In this document: positions 23,824 through 35,741 of the stretch, in pieces
Position numbering within the stretch: position 1 is the stretch's first letter
Layout of the letters: each line of letters opens with the position of its first letter
From: Alligator mississippiensis
Taxonomy: Eukaryota; Chordata; Crocodylia; Alligatoridae
NCBI RefSeq assembly: GCF_030867095.1
Contig: NC_081827.1
Coordinates: 213,833,310-213,897,309 of the forward strand
Length of the DNA: 64,000 nt
Reading direction: 5' to 3'
Notes under the pieces: generated by a model
What the model was told of the DNA's origin: nothing
What the model saw: only the letters and a program-made list of their open reading frames with translations
Databases searched by the model: none
Program-made: the position numbers and the translations under genes

Positions 23824-26800
23824 TTAGACATTGTACACACAGACACAACCATGTGAACGCATGGCACTAGGCAGATTGCCCACTACTTCCCATTGATTAC
23901 ATTCAGGATCATATTTCTCAATGCTCTGTAGATATGTTCCTTTTGAATAGGAATATCCTCCCGTTACATAGATGCACCCATTCATAACAACTGCAGCACA
24001 TTCCATCCGTCTTTCCATTGTATGAGCCATCTGCTTCCATTCCTTTTTTTCTGGGTCATAGGAGTCAGTGATTGTCGTTTGTCCACCCACAAGATAGATT
24101 TTGTTTTGTAATGCAGCAGAACATAATCCATATTCTTAAGAGAGAAAGGGAAAGTAGTTTAATTTAGAAAAATTATGTGAACTCTGAAACAAGATTAGCT
24201 AGGGAGTGGAACTGCAGCAACATGACAACACTGGGGTGTTGATCTCAGTTGAAGTCATTGGGAATTTCTTCACTGAGTCCAACAGGTTCAAGGAAAAACC
24301 TTAAGAACTTCTGCTATACTTGGTCTGGGGAAGACTAAAGGCATCAAAAAAGCTACCATATAGATGTGATCACATATCATTAGAGATAGTCTCTTAAGAA
24401 TATATGTTGCTAAATGTAGAAAGTAGAGATAGATGGGCACCTACTCTATCCCTGTCAATTCACTGATGTTCCCTATGGTTCATTTTCTTTGCCCATTTCC
24501 AGTCAAGATTACAATGGCCATATGCTGAGGTTTCCACCACTTGCAGACCATGCCACAATCCTGCTTCATTGTCAAAACTATTTCCTGATAAGAAACCTAA
24601 TTTTCTCTCAATTTCAATCCAGTGCATCATAGGAAAGCAGTAGGCTGGACTGGGAGTCAGGGAACAGGGATGTAATTCCCAGCTCAGTCAGCAGCTTGAT
24701 GGTTGACTTACAGCACGTATAGACATTTGCTCTCCAAGGAAAAGATCTTCTGAGAGTGATTTAACCATAGTTGTTCTCAGGTTATTTTTCTCCTGGAGCA
24801 GCCATTTTTAGTCTGGGAGGAAAATGCCTGAACATCTGTACATTCATGATTTCTCCTGGGACCAGCGACTCTCCTAGGAGAAACTGAATATCTGTACAAG
24901 GCCTCAGAGCAAGTACTTCATCTGTTTCTCAGTTTCCACATCCGTAAAACAGAAAGACAGACTTTTCTTTGCAAAATACTTCTATTGATGAGAACTGGAT
25001 AAGAGCTATTATGATCTTTAGTTAGAATGAGACATAACAACACCGTCTTCCTTACTGGTGTTTATGCTTTTTGGATACTTGTGGTCTTATTGCTGTTCTA
25101 TTCCAAAGCCAAACCTCCAGCAATACCAGTATTTACTTCTCCTATCTCTTCCTTTTTTCCAAGTTATTCTCCCTTTAGTAGTATTGCAATTTATATTTCT
25201 GCAGACTCAAATAACTGTCAGTTGTATTACATATTATCTCCATCACTAACAGGATTCAAATTAAAATTTTATTTTTGAAACTTAATATGTAGATTCTGGT
25301 ACCAAATATGCTCGAGAATTTCTATTTTGCCAGGTAGCAATTCATGTAAAGGACCAGTGCTAAATGCATAAGAGTGAATGAATTTTCTGGGACACTAGTG
25401 TAATATGTTAATGATGCTGGGTTTTTGGTTGTAGCCATGTTGGCCTAAGGACATAGGCAGGCAAGGTTCTTTGAGTAGATGTGATATCTTTTATTAGACC
25501 AGCTGAGTGGTTGGAAAAAAAATTCTCCAACTACGCAGTTGGTCTAATAAAAGATATCACATCTACTCAAAGAACCTTGCCTGAATATATTAATTATGTA
25601 ATCTTCTGTAGTACTACATTTATAAGATGGCAATATATTAATAATCTAGTCCTTCTCTAGTAATATATTAATCAGGTATATACTTCTTGAATTTCTGGAA
25701 CATATTCAGATGCTGTGATGATAATGTCAATATATAAATGGAAGGGAACCTGATCCTATGAGAAATTAAACCCCCCATTACTCCTCCTCCTGGTCCACTG
25801 ATTCAATAGGAAAGCTGTAGGTTAATGAATAGAAGGTAAATGTGATGAGTTCAAGTTCACATTCAGATCAGATAAGAATAATTATTGAAATAATTTTAAT
25901 ATTTTGTGGAATTTGATTAGATTTAATCACTTGTTTTCCCAAGAATTTGGAGGGCGAGTTATGGTCCTTTCTCTTTTTAGAGAACTACTGGACTTTGTGT
26001 GTAAAATATCAAACAGGAAGAACTGAATGACCTTGAGGAATGAAAGAATGCAAATGGAATTTAACTACAAAGTGCAAGGTCATGAGCATGAAGGCTAATT
26101 GCAAGAATTCCTACTAAAGGGGCTACTTCTATCAATTTGAAATTACAGGGGAGCAGGAAGACCTGGGTGTATTAGTTGATCACAGGTCTAATGTCATGCG
26201 GCCATTAGAAAGACAAATAAGATCTAGCACGTATCAACAAAGATGCAGCAAAGATCTAGGATGTATCAGGTCAAATATTTCCAGTACACACAGGGCAGGA
26301 TTAATACTACTGTACAAGGCACCAATGTAGAGTCTGGATCATCCATATTCAAGAATGATTCATTCAAAATGAAAGAAGCAGGGAAGGTCTACTAGGATGA
26401 TCAGGGGAATGAAGAGTCCATGTTTGTGTGCAACTAAAAGAGGCTATGAGAGCATGAATTGTTTTTCTTAGCAAAGAAAAGCTGAGAGGGTATGTAATTG
26501 CTCTCTGGAAATACACTAAGGCAGTACGTTCCCAGTGTTTGAAATAACTTGTTGACTGGAGTAATCGCATGGTATGTGCCACCCAGGTCCAAGGCCCTGC
26601 TCTAACTAAGTGGATGGCCCCTTCAACTTCAGTTACCCACAGTTGTGCCCTAATTACCCAGGTATTCCTAGATGGGTTTCTCTTGTTGATGCTATTCTTC
26701 TTTTAGCAGATAATGAAATACTAATGGGAGCAGAAACTTGAACCTAGATCTCATACGTGCCAAGTGAGTATTCTGACCAGTGGGCCCTTGGTTGTTCTCC

Positions 26801-29800
26801 ATTTCAAGTTTTGAAGGCTCAGAGTGATGAACAGGAACATTTTTTAAATCTCAAAACATTTTGTGGGACAGAAAAGCTGTTTCCCACTATGGTCTAGATT
26901 TAAGTACACTCTGGGCATTTATTTTAAAATATTGTTAAAAAATTCTGTAAACAAATCTTTGCTAACTACAAAGATACACACATAAAATTCATATGTTCCC
27001 CTCCCAAAAATGTGCACAGAAAACCATTCAAAATAGAATTAAAGAGTGATAGTGGTAATATATTCAAAATGTTTCCTCTGAATTCAGTTCTTACTTTCTT
27101 CTCTTATAATATGTATATCACTTTTATACTACACTATTCATGGCTAATCGATTAAATATTTTGTTAATTGTTCACTTTACAGTAACTTGGAATGGACTAC
27201 CACTTAAGCTATTTTTTTTTATAAAAGAGCAGTCTGAAACAATATGCAATTATTAAAATTTACAAGAAAAAATAACAGAGTTAAATTCCGTATTTATTAG
27301 TGAAATGATTGTGCTTACCTGGATGTGGACTTGTGGTGACTATGCTCCATTCATTGCTACCTGAATTGTAAATCTGAATTTTGTCATAGGTACAACTTCC
27401 CCTGTAACCATAGTGGCCTCCAGTTACATAGATGACTTCATTCAGGACACAGGCCGTGGCATTTCCAACACCTATTTACAGTATTAAATTCACAGCACAC
27501 CTTCAGACTGTAGAATACTTACTGCCACTGCCATTAATAATGCAAGTTTAAAGATACCCGTTAATTTACATTTCAGCATAAAATTATACTTTTGTGTACA
27601 TAAATAAACAAGTAACAAAAGCACCAGAGTGGCAAGCCAACTAGACTCATTAATATATAGCAAAGCAAATTAAAAACACAAAGCATACCTTACATATTGC
27701 ATAGTATACTAAATAATACAAATCCATCTTTTCAGCCCATACAAAAGGTGTGTGATCTTTATATTCTAGGAATTTTGTTTGGCAAAAAATGTTACCTTCA
27801 AATTTCCATGAAATTAAAATCATAATTTTTTTATAAGGAACAAATTTAAAGAGAGATCAGTACCTCACAGGATTATTTTACTACTGTATTTTTAATTCCA
27901 CTAAGTGGCATTGTTATGATGTTATTGTACAATCAAGGAAGTAAACAATATGGAGCCCTATTGACTTTACCTTTAGGGGGGAAAACATAAAAGAAAGTGG
28001 CATTTGACAAGTTAAAATGGATAATATTAAGAAGGACAGAATATATTTTTATGTTCCAAAAAAGTTATATGCAAAAATGCATAAAACATCTATACTGAAA
28101 GGCAAAACATTGCAATTCCAACATCTATACCGCTTTATAAATTAGCAAAAACAGTAATGTTTTGACATGAACAGACATGGATGTCAGAGTAATTGACTGA
28201 ACGATTTGTACTGGTTGTTAACGTTATCCATTTTCTAGGTGTTTTTCAGACACTAATTTAAAAACCGGTGTGCAGTAATTTAATTTTGATATTTTATTCA
28301 CGGTATTTTTTATAACAAAGTAATATAATTTACTCTAGGCAATAGTTAAAATTCAATTTTTAAACATTAGTAAGCAAAACTGTTGTTTGGCAGCCTGAAT
28401 AATAGATTGGTGCTGCTCATCCTCGCAAGAAAGAGGCCATTACAAACTGTAGGGAGATAGTATATAGAAATATGAACAAATTACATGAAAAGAACTTTCA
28501 AATGAGAGAAGCATGACTAAAATTAATTGGAATGCTTAATATTGAAATATTGCTTAGAAATTGGTAGTCTAATAGACATTTTTTTTCAGATAAAGCATAA
28601 CTGCCGCTTGGATCCAAAGTAGTAAATGTCCATTGGAGCTAAAATTAAGTGGTGTTTCAGTACAGCATATTCCAGATAAAGATATTAAGATTGTTTTATT
28701 GGAATACAGTTTCTGCTTTCAAAAAATTAGTTTTTGAGGGTCTGCTCAGCCCCAGAAGGGCTATCTATAAGCAGCAACCTCTATATTCTTTCTATCTTGC
28801 ACAGAACTTTTACATGAGGAAGGGGACATTAAAATTGAACGTCCTGCTTATACATTCATATAGATTCATATAGATTATACATTCATTGGTACCAGCACAA
28901 TATGGCACTAGGGACAGCTGCACTGAGACACCCCATGCCCACTCTGCATGGCACTACCTCCCAAATCTGAAGTAATGCTGCCAACTTAGCAGGGATGCCA
29001 ACAAGCTCTCCTGAGAGGCAGAATGTGGTGTTTTTGCATATGGTCCTCAGCACAGAGTTCATATGTTTATAGTAGTTTGGCTACCAAAAGTTTGCACCAA
29101 AGCCCACACCGTCAAAGTTAATGGTATGACTTCCAAATGACTTCAGTAGATTTTGGATTGGACCAGAAACGTGTGTGTGGAGATTACAGAAAGGCAATGA
29201 AAAAGAGCAGCTATTGAGACAAGCATACAGAAAGATTACCTACCTTTGATCATGTTTGCAATGGGAACCCATGTCTTTTGTAGTGGATCATAACATTCTG
29301 CTTCTTGTACTGGAGCTCCTTTTCTGTAACCCCCCAGGGCATAGACACAGCCCCCCAGGGTAACTGCACAGTGATAATATCTGGCATTAAGCATAGGACA
29401 GCCTTCTCTCCACTCGTCCGTTTCACTGTTATATACCCATACTGTATCAAGAGCTTCTATGTTCTCCGTCCTATAACCGCCAGTTACATAAATGTTGGGT
29501 CCTAAACTAGTGACCCCGTAGCTCTCCCGCGTGTGATCTGGCATGTCTGTTCCCTGGATCCAGGCATTGGTTATAGGGTCCCAGACACGTACTTCTGCTA
29601 AAGGGTGCCAGTAGTACCCTCCGATCACATACATAACTGCCGTGGGCCTTTTGCAAGTGTCCTTTGGTTTGGGATTCAAGGCGTTGTATATGAGAGCCCT
29701 TATCTTGTCACCATTGAGCCGGCATTTCTTTTGCAGGCTCAAGGCCGACCTCAGGTATGTTTCATCTAAATCCACTTTGATGCAGCCCAGCAGCTCATAG

Positions 29801-30456
29801 ATGCAGTCGATCCTTGCTTCTACATCGTGCGCTACCCACTGAACGACGGGCTCTATGGCCGCCTCTGCTTTCCGGACATTGAGATTGTCTCTGGAGAGAA
29901 CAAACCGGAGTGTCTCCTCGCTCACGTCCACGAATTCCTCCTGCTGCCACACCTCCTCGAAGCGCGACAGGAGCAGCCTCCTCGCCTCCTTCTCCAGCTC
30001 GGGGCAGCGGTGGTGCTGCGCGAAGGCGTGCATCCCAAGGCAGTTGGCGGCATCCAGGTGCCTGAGCAGGAACCGCTCGCAGGCGGCCTTCACCGCCGCG
30101 AACTGGAGCCGGTCGGCCGCCCGCAGGAGGCCCTGCACGTTGCCCGCCGTGATGCGGACCCGGGCCGTGTACGCGTAGTCCAGCAGGGCCTCCAGCGCCG
30201 CGCGGCCCAGCCCGGGGAGGCTGATCTGCTGCTTCGACTTCTCTGTCATGTCGGCTGTGAACATGGCCTTGAAGTACGCGCTGCCGGCGGCCAAGACCGC
30301 CCGGTGGCACGGGAAGAGCGCCCCGCACGCGCTCTGCAGCGTCACGTCTGTGAAGGAGCCGTCCAGGTAAAAGGCGCCGAAGGCCTCCAGCACGCCCGCC
30401 GCGTGGCAGGCGTCGCGGAAGGTGTAGGCGTAGCCCTCGGGCCCCGCCAGGGCCAT
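23824..30456 (-). CDS. KLHL23: KLHL23, BTB-BACK-Kelch protein
   Basis: BTB-Kelch proteins are usually adaptors that bring substrates to CUL3 ubiquitin ligase; for KLHL23 itself the substrate is not something I can state. Coding exons: 30456-29244, 27471-27319, 24134-23824. They total 1677 bases, giving 558 residues, the same as human. The BTB domain covers about residues 30-135 (FTDVTLQ, HRAVLAAGSAYFKAMFTADM), BACK about 140-250 (NCLGMHAFA, EVWQQEEF), and six Kelch repeats run from about 275 to the end (MYVIGGYYW, IYVTGGY, VYALGGYRKGAP, IYLVGGQ, IYVTGGYSYSKGTY), ending CVCVYNV. The ATG at 30456 sits in GCCATGG. The first 650 coding bases are very GC-rich and lie in a CpG island, and the protein there has many Ala and Arg where human has Lys, Ile or Ser. 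In human, PHOSPHO2-KLHL23 read-through transcripts are known, and the same order is kept here. Confidence 0.96.
24640..24975 (+). mobile_element. MIR SINE split by a younger insertion
   Basis: 24640-24712 reads as the MIR front half (actgggagtcagggaacagg, ttcccagctcagtcag, ggttgactta). 24905-24970 reads as its back half (agcaagtacttcatctgttt, tcagttt, ccgtaaaac). In MIR these parts are contiguous (tgaccttgggcaagtcactt). The intervening 190 bases (24713-24904) are a separate element, with ends 'tatagacatttgctct' and 'tatctgtacaaggc' and a small internal hairpin. It lies in KLHL23 intron 2. Confidence 0.6.
25419..25586. repeat. Dispersed repeat (copy 2) turned into a near-perfect hairpin
   Basis: The left arm 25458-25515 and right arm 25526-25583 are inverted copies with 55 of 58 bases matching, around a loop of about 10 bases. 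The upstream part (ttgtagccatgttggcctaa) is the normal start of the same repeat family as at 14984 and 51795. It lies in KLHL23 intron 2. Confidence 0.85.
25990..26560 (+). mobile_element. Old CR1 LINE fragment
   Basis: The text 'acctgggtgtattagttga', 'gggcaggattaatactact', 'tctactaggatgatcagggg' and 'gcaaagaaaagctgagaggg' follows the reptile CR1 ORF2 3' region in order and in plus orientation. Many differences mark it as old. It lies in KLHL23 intron 2. Confidence 0.6.
27472..29243. other. KLHL23: KLHL23 intron 1, no recognised element
   Basis: AT-rich intron between coding exons 1 and 2. I see no repeat family that I can name and no further exon. Confidence 0.6.
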
Positions 30457-30900
30457 GGCTGCGCCGCTCCAGAGCCCGCTGCGTGCGAGCGGCGGCCAGG
30501 CCGGTGCCCGCGGCCCACGAGCGGCGGCCGGGGAGCAGGCAGCGCCCCGTGCCCATCTTTGGAAGCGGCCGCAGGCTGCGGCAGCTCCTATTTTGGTGGC
30601 TCGGCCGCTCGCCCCCACCCCCGAGGCGCGCGGGGACGGCGGCAGCCGCTCTGGCCCGGGCTCCGCAGGCGGCGGCGCACGCGGCTCCCCCCGCGGCCGC
30701 CCCAGCCCCGGCAGCAAGGGGCTGCCGGTACCCAGGGAGCCGAGTCTGAGCCAGAGACAGGGGACCCTCGCCGGGCCGCCGCCGGCTCCCCCTGGCTCGG
30801 CCCGAGCCCGCAGTAGGACGCAGCCCGGCCGAGGGTCCCTGCCGTGGCCACCCTGCTGGCCAAGCCTCCCGTCTCGGCAGGTGATCCCTCCTCGGGGGCC
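29850..30900. promoter_or_regulatory. KLHL23: KLHL23 CpG island over 5' end and coding exon 1
   Basis: High GC and many CpG dinucleotides begin inside coding exon 1 and run about 450 bases upstream of the ATG. No TATA box is evident. The island marks the likely KLHL23 promoter. The start site cannot be placed from sequence alone. Confidence 0.65.
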
Positions 30901-30964
30901 CTCTCCCAGCGCTGGTGACCCCAACCGCGTGGCACCCACATACATACATATATGAGCCATAGTA

Positions 30965-31157
30965 CAGATCATCCTTGAATCAAGGGGTTACCAATCAGGA
31001 TTTAAGTACAGTATACAGATACTGTACACTGTATATACCTAAGTATCTGTATACTTAGGTATACAGATATATATACACATACACACCCCTATATCTATAT
31101 ATATCTATATATGTACTTATATCATGATTGGTAATCCCTTGACTCAAGGATGAGCTG
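30965..31157. mobile_element. Tc1/mariner-like MITE with AT-rich core
   Basis: TA dinucleotides (30963-30964 and 31158-31159) flank ends CAGATCATCCTTGAATCAAG and the inverse of CAGCTCATCCTTGAGTCAAG. The inverted arms are about 50 bases, with few mismatches, and continue through ACCAATCA. TA duplication plus CAG..CTG ends suggests Tc1/mariner. The centre is a (TA)/(ACATATAT) microsatellite. It lies directly upstream of the KLHL23 island. Confidence 0.7.
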
Positions 31158-32129
31158 TACCACAGCTCATATATGTCTTTACATATATATGTATATGTAT
31201 ATATGTGTAGACACACACACACCCATAAGCTTTTGTGAACCCAAGATTAAGTTTAAGACAACAGCTGATGAAGGAAGCTTGGGCTCATGAAAACTTATAC
31301 TATGTATCTCTAATAAATGTCCTGGTAATGTCTTCTCTCCAAACAAGAGGCATTTGACAGGGTTAGCACCACCACCACCAGCACCACCTTGTTTTGTAAA
31401 TTGTATATTACAGAAGCGTAACTCAGCTGTGGCTCTCTGCCCCACCAGGGCTCTCTTGCAGTTTGAAAGATTATGAAAGCATTTTCTCTTATCAGGATTA
31501 CACAAAGCTGTGCACCAGCAGAGCACCCTATAGTGAGCAAGGCACAAATGAGAAGAGTTCCTGCCTCTCACCATTTATCCTGACAAAGGCAGATGGGCAA
31601 GGAACAGAAGGCACTGTGAAACTTTCAGGAGGGAACAGCTTAGGAGAAGGTGTAAAACTATGTATGTGTTTCTATATATGAGACAGCTCTCCTTATCCTT
31701 CACCACATACCACGGCACCATTGTTGTCCCACTACTGGATGAGATCAGTTCACAGATGAAGCTTGTTGTAGCTGAACTTGACCCAGATGGAAGTGGTGGC
31801 ATAAGCCAAAGGAAAGCACTGGAGACTGTACAGTGCACACCCAAATCTGGTCACACTATTACATACGTTAATTGTCCTCCTGAATTCTAATGGCACAGAG
31901 CTTTCACACAGCAGCATCTGCAAGTAATGCTTTCTTCCACGTCTGTTGGCTAGGACACTCATCCCATCCCATCCCAGTGGACAACCATCAGGTGTTGGTT
32001 ATATAATGCCTTTGTCATCTGCTTTCTGGACTAAGCAATACCCACATGAAGCTGTCAGCTTGTAGTAAACTCCACCTAGTGGTGAAGGAAGCAGCATACG
32101 GTTCCTCAGCAATACAAAGTACTGTAAAC

Positions 32130-32471
32130 CAGGTGTCAAACTCACACGCCAGATGAGCAGCACATGACTCGTCCATGGGCCACATGAATGGTGTGGGGCT
32201 GGGCCCATGGACCACCCATCCGCTGCACATTGGATTCAGAGCCTGCTGTGGCGGGTTTAGGACTGCACTGCATCCCAGACCAGCCAGATCAGGCACCACA
32301 TGCAGGTTGCATCCCAGACCAGACGGAGCAGACACTGTATGCAGTTCTTGTCACATACCTTGAGTGCAGAGCCATTTGGCACGTGCCACATGGGTCAACT
32401 GAGACCCAGAGGCAACACTGGGGACTCCATAGGCTGGATGTGACCCACAGGCTGCATCTTTGACACTCCTG
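32130..32471. mobile_element. hAT non-autonomous element (CAGGGGTGTCAAA family)
   Basis: The ends are CAGGTGTCAAACTC and TTTGACACTCCTG. The target duplications are CTGTAAAC (32122-32129) and CTATAAAC (32472-32479). It is related to the element at 18242-18646. The interior mentions the same 'gggccacatg' and 'gatgtgacccacag' units. Confidence 0.85.
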
Positions 32472-33766
32472 CTATAAACAAATCCTTGCTTCTTTTCTTC
32501 TACTGACTTCTAACAGAACATCTAGACAAACTGATGGTCAGGATGATTAATGACCTGGTCACCCATACCTAAAAGACTGGCTGTAACTTCAGAATGAGGA
32601 ACTTGGTTAACAACTCTCTCAGGCATAACAGAACTTCAGTCACAAGAGCCAGGCTGATCTGTGCAGAGGGCAGAGCTTTCTCAGGGGCTGGCTCCAGACT
32701 GAGGCATGAACTCCCACTTCACAGAAGTGATTAGACTATCCAGAGCACTACAGTGACATAGCTATATAGCTTCCAACTCAGGAGATGATGTTGCTAAACA
32801 TACCACTGACTTGTACTTTGCAGATATACCTTTATATTACATCTATGTGGCACAAGGCAGTGCTGTTCTGTACTCAGTGAAGCTGAGTTAATTAGAGGTG
32901 GTAGGCCTTATGAGGGAGCACACAGAGTGCAAAAATCTCACAGTAGCTCTGATGATAGGGAAAATGCATGCACCTACAGAGAACAGATCTCAGTGGAAGT
33001 CATAGAACTACAATGCATGCTTAATCAGGGATTAATAGAAACAGTGGAAGCCATTCTGCTGTCAACTACTTTTCACTAATGCTAAATTGACAGGACACTT
33101 TCCAGTGAAGCAACGCTTTCCTATTGCACTTTTTATGGCATATCAAAGCTGTTGTACTTATCCTTCCCAGGATTATTCATATGTTAAGTGCCAAGCTAAA
33201 GCTACAGCAATGTTAAAAGATGGAGCAAAGCTAATCATATGGAAAGTTAAGTGTCACAGTTATCAGTCTAAGAGCTTATCTATAATAAAAGCTCAAAGTT
33301 TCAACTGAACACCCCACCTCCTTTGGGACTGAGCTTTCAGCTTCACCATTAGGTTCTCTGTTCTTATTTTCAGCCTTTCAGCTTTGTTCTATTCAGTGAT
33401 CCACCACAGGAGTTAAACTAACCTCCTACAGCTTGACCATATCTTCTTGGCCCTTAACAACTCTCTCTCATCTAAAGGCAACTTGAGTCTCTTCTTGCAT
33501 GTCTCTTGGACTGGACCTCTCCCCTCTCAGCCCTGAACTCCCCTTTAATCTTCCTGGGAATGTGATATTCACCCCTACCCCCATTCCAGGTGTGCCCAAG
33601 TGAGACTGAGCTATTAAACTTTAGTAATTAGCCCCAATCACAGATTTAAATTCTCCATCATTTCCTCCCTTAAACTAACCTAATACATTTGTATAGAAAA
33701 GTTGAGGAACTGAACAAATGGTAACTTTATCTTACTGAGGTCACATGAAATTATTACACATCAATA

Positions 33767-35741
33767 TTTCATAGATTTCATAGACATTAGGGCTGGAAGG
33801 GACCTCGGAAGATCATCGAGTCCAGCCCCCCGCCCAAAGGGCAGGACGTCAGCTGGGGTCATAGGATCCCAGCAAGATAAGCATCCAGTTTCATCTTGAA
33901 GGTGTTCAATGAAGGCGCTTGAACAACCTCCGGCGGCAGGCTGTTCCAGACCTTGGGGGCTCGGACAGTAAAGAAATTCTTCCTTATGTCCAGCCTGAAA
34001 CGATCTTGTAGTAGTTTGTGACCATTCGTCCTCGTCATCCCTTGGGGCGCTCTGGTGAACAAACGTTCCCCTAGATACTGGTGATCACCCCTGATAAACT
34101 TGTAGGTGGCCATCAGATCACCCCTGAGCCTGCGCTTTTCCAGGCTAAAGAGCCCCAGGGCTCTCAGCCTGTCATCGTAGGGTCTGCTTCCCTGACCCCT
34201 GATCATGCGCGTGGCTCTTCTCTGGACTCTCTCAAGCTTCTCCACATCCTTTTTGAATTGTGGAGCCCAAAACTGGACGCAGTACTCCAGCTGCGGCCTC
34301 ACTAAGGCCGAGTACAGGGGGAGAATGATGTCCCGGGATTTGCTTGAGAAGCATCTATGGATGCAAGCCAGCGTTTTGGTCGCTTTACTAGCCGCAGCAT
34401 CGCATTGCAGGCTCATGTTCATCTTGTGGTCAATGATGACCCCCAAGTCTCTTTCTTCCATAGTGCTAACCAACATAGCACTGCCGAGCCTATAAGGATG
34501 CTGCAGGTTTTTTTTCCCAAGGTGGAGAACCTTGCATTTATCGGCGTTGAACACCATCAGATTCTCATCCGCCCACTTGCTGAGCCTGTCCAGGTCAGCC
34601 TGGATCACCCGCCTGTCTTCTGGCGTGGATGCTTTGCCCCAAAGTTTGGTGTCATCGGCGAACTTGGCCAGTCCGCTTCTGACTCCAGTGTCCACATCGT
34701 TAATGAAGATGTTGAACAGTATGGGTCCAAGGACAGAGCCCTGGGGGACCCCACTGGTCACAGGACACCACGATGAGTGACTTCCATCAATTACTACCCT
34801 CTGGGTCCGACCCCGGAGCCAATTTTCCAGCCAGTGGATCGTGGGGGACCCAAGGCGACAATTGGCCAGTTTCTCCAAGAGACGATCATGGGACACCAGA
34901 TCGAAGGCTTTTTTGAAGTCAAGATATATGACATCAATCTCATCTCCCTTGTCCAGGTGATAGGTCACCTGGTCGTAGAAGGAAATGAGATTGGTCAAGC
35001 AAGACCTACCCGCAACAAACCCGTGCTGGCTATCCCTTAAGATGTTGGCGTCGGCCAGTCCATTAAGGATGGCCTCCTTAATAAACTTTTCTAAGATCTT
35101 CCCCGGGATAGAAGTCAGGCTGATGGGCCTATAGTTAGCCGGATCCACTTTCCTCCCTTTCTTGAAGATAGGCACCACGTTGGCCTTCTTCCAGTCTTCG
35201 GGCACTACACCAGAGCGCCAAGAGTTTTCAAAGATCCGCACTAGAGGCTGGGCTATGATGCTCGCCAGCTCCTTGAGTACCCTGGGGTGAAGATTGTCAG
35301 GGCCGGCTGACTTGAAGGTATCCAGCTTCTCAAGATGTTCCTTCACAAAGTCAGCATTAATGGAGGGCAGGGGATCACCCTCACCCGGACTTCCCGGCCC
35401 TGTAGCAGGCACAGGCGTCCCATGGGGCTGATGAAAGACCGACGCAAAGTACCTATTTAATAGGTTGGCTTTTTCCTGGGCGTCAGTTGTCAGTTGCCCC
35501 ATCTGGTTCAGCAGGGGTCCAACGTTGCCCCTGCTTTTCCTCCGGCTCCCCACATATCTGAAAAAGGACTTTTTATTGTCCTTGATGCTCAAAGCTAGCT
35601 GGAGTTCAGTTGCAGCCTTGGCTTTCCTGGTCTGCTCCCTACAGGACCGGACCAGTGCAGAATAATCCTCCTTGGAGGTGACTCCCATCCTCCATCCTTT
35701 GTAGGCCTTTCTTTTTAGCCTCAGGAGGTCTGCTAGGTCCT
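33767..35741 (-). mobile_element. CR1 LINE, 5'-truncated, with long open reverse-transcriptase frame
   Basis: CR1 is a non-LTR retrotransposon. On the minus strand one frame stays open from about 35740 to the stop at 33859 (at least 609 codons from the first ATG). It carries reverse-transcriptase motifs in order: NYRPISLTSIPGKILEKFI, DVIYLDFKKAFDLVSHDRLL, GVPQGSVLGPILFNIFINDV, and the catalytic box as FADD (usual Y/F-ADD) in LAKFADDTKLWG. It then has the C-terminal region ending LAGIL. The N-terminal endonuclease is missing, so the copy cannot have inserted from itself. The 3' UTR ends in repeated TCTATGAAA units at 33767-33785. The open frame implies a fairly young insertion. It lies between KLHL23 and PHOSPHO2. 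Confidence 0.93.

Noticed and set aside
29236-30972. A 578-codon open frame starting about 172 codons before the chosen KLHL23 ATG
   Set aside because: The upstream part is CpG-island 5' UTR with low-complexity Arg/Pro/Ala. Homology to KLHL23 begins at the ATG at 30456, which gives exactly 558 residues.
31226-31330. Segment resembling a widespread reptile repeat (agctgatgaaggaagcttgg, tctctaataaatgtcc)
   Set aside because: Too degenerate to fix ends or family.
34081-35665. Plus-strand open frames over the CR1
   Set aside because: Antisense shadows of the reverse-transcriptase frame.
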